From Nemertoderma westbladi (taxonomy: Eukaryota > Xenacoelomorpha > Nemertodermatida > Nemertodermatidae), in assembly GCA_032718475.1 (NCBI GenBank), contig JAUCBJ010002898.1, positions 1 to 20,000 on the forward strand: a stretch of 20,000 bases of DNA, in the 5' to 3' direction. The notes under the pieces were generated by a model. It was not told the DNA's origin, made no database searches, and saw only the letters and a list, made by a program, of their open reading frames with translations. This document shows, in pieces, positions 18,759 through 20,000 of this stretch; position 1 is the first letter of the stretch; each line of letters starts with the position of its first letter. Made by a program: the position numbers and the translations under genes.

Positions 18759-20000
18759 TTACTTACTTACCCGACTGAGCAACCAACTCCTGCCCCACTC
18801 GCTGCTCCAATAAGGCTGGTATTCTCTTACTTACTTACTTACCCGACTGAGCAACCAACACCTGCCCCACTCGCTGCTCCAATAAGGCGGGTATTATTTA
18901 CTTACTTACCCGACTGAGCAACCAACTCCTGCCCCACTCGCTGCTCCAATAAGGCGGGTATTCTCTTACTTACTTACCCGACTGAGCAACCAACTCCTGC
19001 CCCACTCGCTGCTCCAATAAGGCGGGTATTCTCTTACTTACTTACCCGACTGAGCAACCAACTCCTGCCCCACTCGCTGCTCCAATAAGGCGGGTATTCT
19101 CTTACTTACTTACCCGACTGAGCAACCAACTCCTGCCCCACTCGCTGCTCCAATAAGGCGGGTATTCTCTTACTTACCCGACTGAGCAATCAACTCCTGC
19201 CCCACTCGCTGCTCCAATAAGGCGGGTATTCTCTTACTTACTTACCCGACTGAGCAACCAACTCCTGCCCCACTCGCTGCTCCAATAAGGCGGGTATTCT
19301 CTTACTTACTTACCCGACTGAGCAACCAACTCCTGCCCCACTCCCTGCTCCAATAAGGCGGGTATTCTCTTACTTACCCGACTGAGCAATCAACTCCTGC
19401 CCCACTCGCTGCTCCAATAAGGCGGGTATTATATTACTTACTTACCCGACTGAGCAACCAACTCCTGCCCCACTCGCTGCTCCAATAAGGCGGGTATTCT
19501 CTTACTTACTTACCCGACTGAGCAACCAACTCCTGCCCCACTCGCTGCTCCAATAAGGCGGGTATTCTCTTACTTACTTACCCGACTGAGCAACCAACTC
19601 CTGCCCCACTCGCTGCTCCAATAAGGCGGGTATTCTCTTACTTACTTACCCGACTGAGCAACCAACTCCTGCCCCACTCGCTGCTCCAATAAGGCGGGTA
19701 TTCCCTTACTTACTTACCCGATTGAGCAACCAACTCCTGCCCCACTCGCTGCTCCAATAAGGCGGGTATTCCCTTACTTACTTACCCGACTGAGCAACCA
19801 ACTCCTGCCCCACTCGCTGCTCCAATAAGGCGGGTATTCTCTTACTTACTTACCCGACTGAGCAACCAACTTCTGCCCCACTCGCTGCTCCAATAAGGCG
19901 GGTATTCTCTTACTTACTTACCCGACTGAGCAACCAACTCCTGCCCCACTCGCTGCTCCAATAAGGCGGGTATTCTCTTACTTACTTACCCGACTGAGCA
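18759..20000. repeat. 68-bp minisatellite with nested (TTAC)n, runs off the window
   Basis: Starting points of CCCGACTGAGCA lie at 18770, 18842, 18909, 18977, 19045, 19113, 19177, 19245, 19313, 19377, 19445, 19513, 19581, 19649, 19717, 19785, 19853, 19921 and 19989. That is 18 units plus a partial one. Most spacings are 68 bp; two are 64, one 67 and one 72, mostly from gain or loss of a TTAC tetranucleotide. Units are nearly identical. Each carries two nested inverted repeats, TACCCG...CGGGTA and GAGCA...TGCTC. The minus strand has CGG|GTAAGTAAG, a consensus splice donor, in every unit. Confidence 0.96.
18771..18815 (-). other. Exon-like segment in the proximal 68-bp unit
   Basis: In the minus direction the unit reads PALLEQRVGQELVAQS and then CGG|GTAAGT (donor at 18770-18765). 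The proximal copy differs from most others by reading ACCAGCC rather than ACCCGCC, which gives it an AG at 18817-18816, but without a polypyrimidine tract. Joined in phase 1 to the alternative CAAG acceptor at 18000, the frame continues as AELNLSQLSQ. Purely inferential. Confidence 0.2.

Overview
The window is a piece of a eukaryotic, almost certainly invertebrate animal, nuclear genome. It holds one well-resolved spliced gene with GT-AG introns, a decayed PIF/Harbinger DNA transposon in an intron, AT-rich non-coding DNA, and two very large tandem arrays. I cannot name the species or phylum from the sequence.

Positions 1-1431 are upstream DNA, ending in a plausible small promoter (CCAAT, ETS-like and TATA elements). 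Positions 1432-7666 carry a plus-strand gene for a cGMP-dependent protein kinase (PKG) in five exons. The exons join in frame to 720 codons plus a stop. In order they encode a possible N-myristoylation motif, a leucine/isoleucine zipper, a pseudosubstrate, cGMP-binding domains A and B, an AGC kinase domain and a C-tail ending in the PKG-type GWDEDF. Intron 1 contains a 563-bp Harbinger remnant flanked by TTA duplications. The probable 3' UTR (7667 to about 8160) contains a 19-bp tandem repeat whose units can each form a hairpin.

Positions 8179-8960 have no recognised gene, only a weak orphan ORF. Positions 8961-17769 are one continuous minisatellite of about 420 copies of a 21-bp monomer. Its core is organised into higher-order blocks of 376 and 523/1046 bp. 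Its right flank carries separate 126-, 170- and 208-bp higher-order repeats and degenerate monomers. Just beyond it, on the minus strand (18004-17864), is a probable exon of an unidentified gene. After about 750 bp of intron-like or intergenic DNA, a second array runs from 18759 past the window end: a 68-bp unit (64-72 bp variants) with nested inverted repeats, and a consensus 5' splice site on the minus strand in every copy.

PKG would be a dimeric serine/threonine kinase held inactive by its pseudosubstrate and released by cGMP binding. The most interesting points are unusual kinase-core residues (an Ala at the regulatory-spine beta4 position, CPE instead of APE), the nested architecture of the 21-bp array, and the possibility that the 68-bp array grew from an exon-end/splice-donor fragment of the minus-strand gene. 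I found no convincing new multi-gene system.
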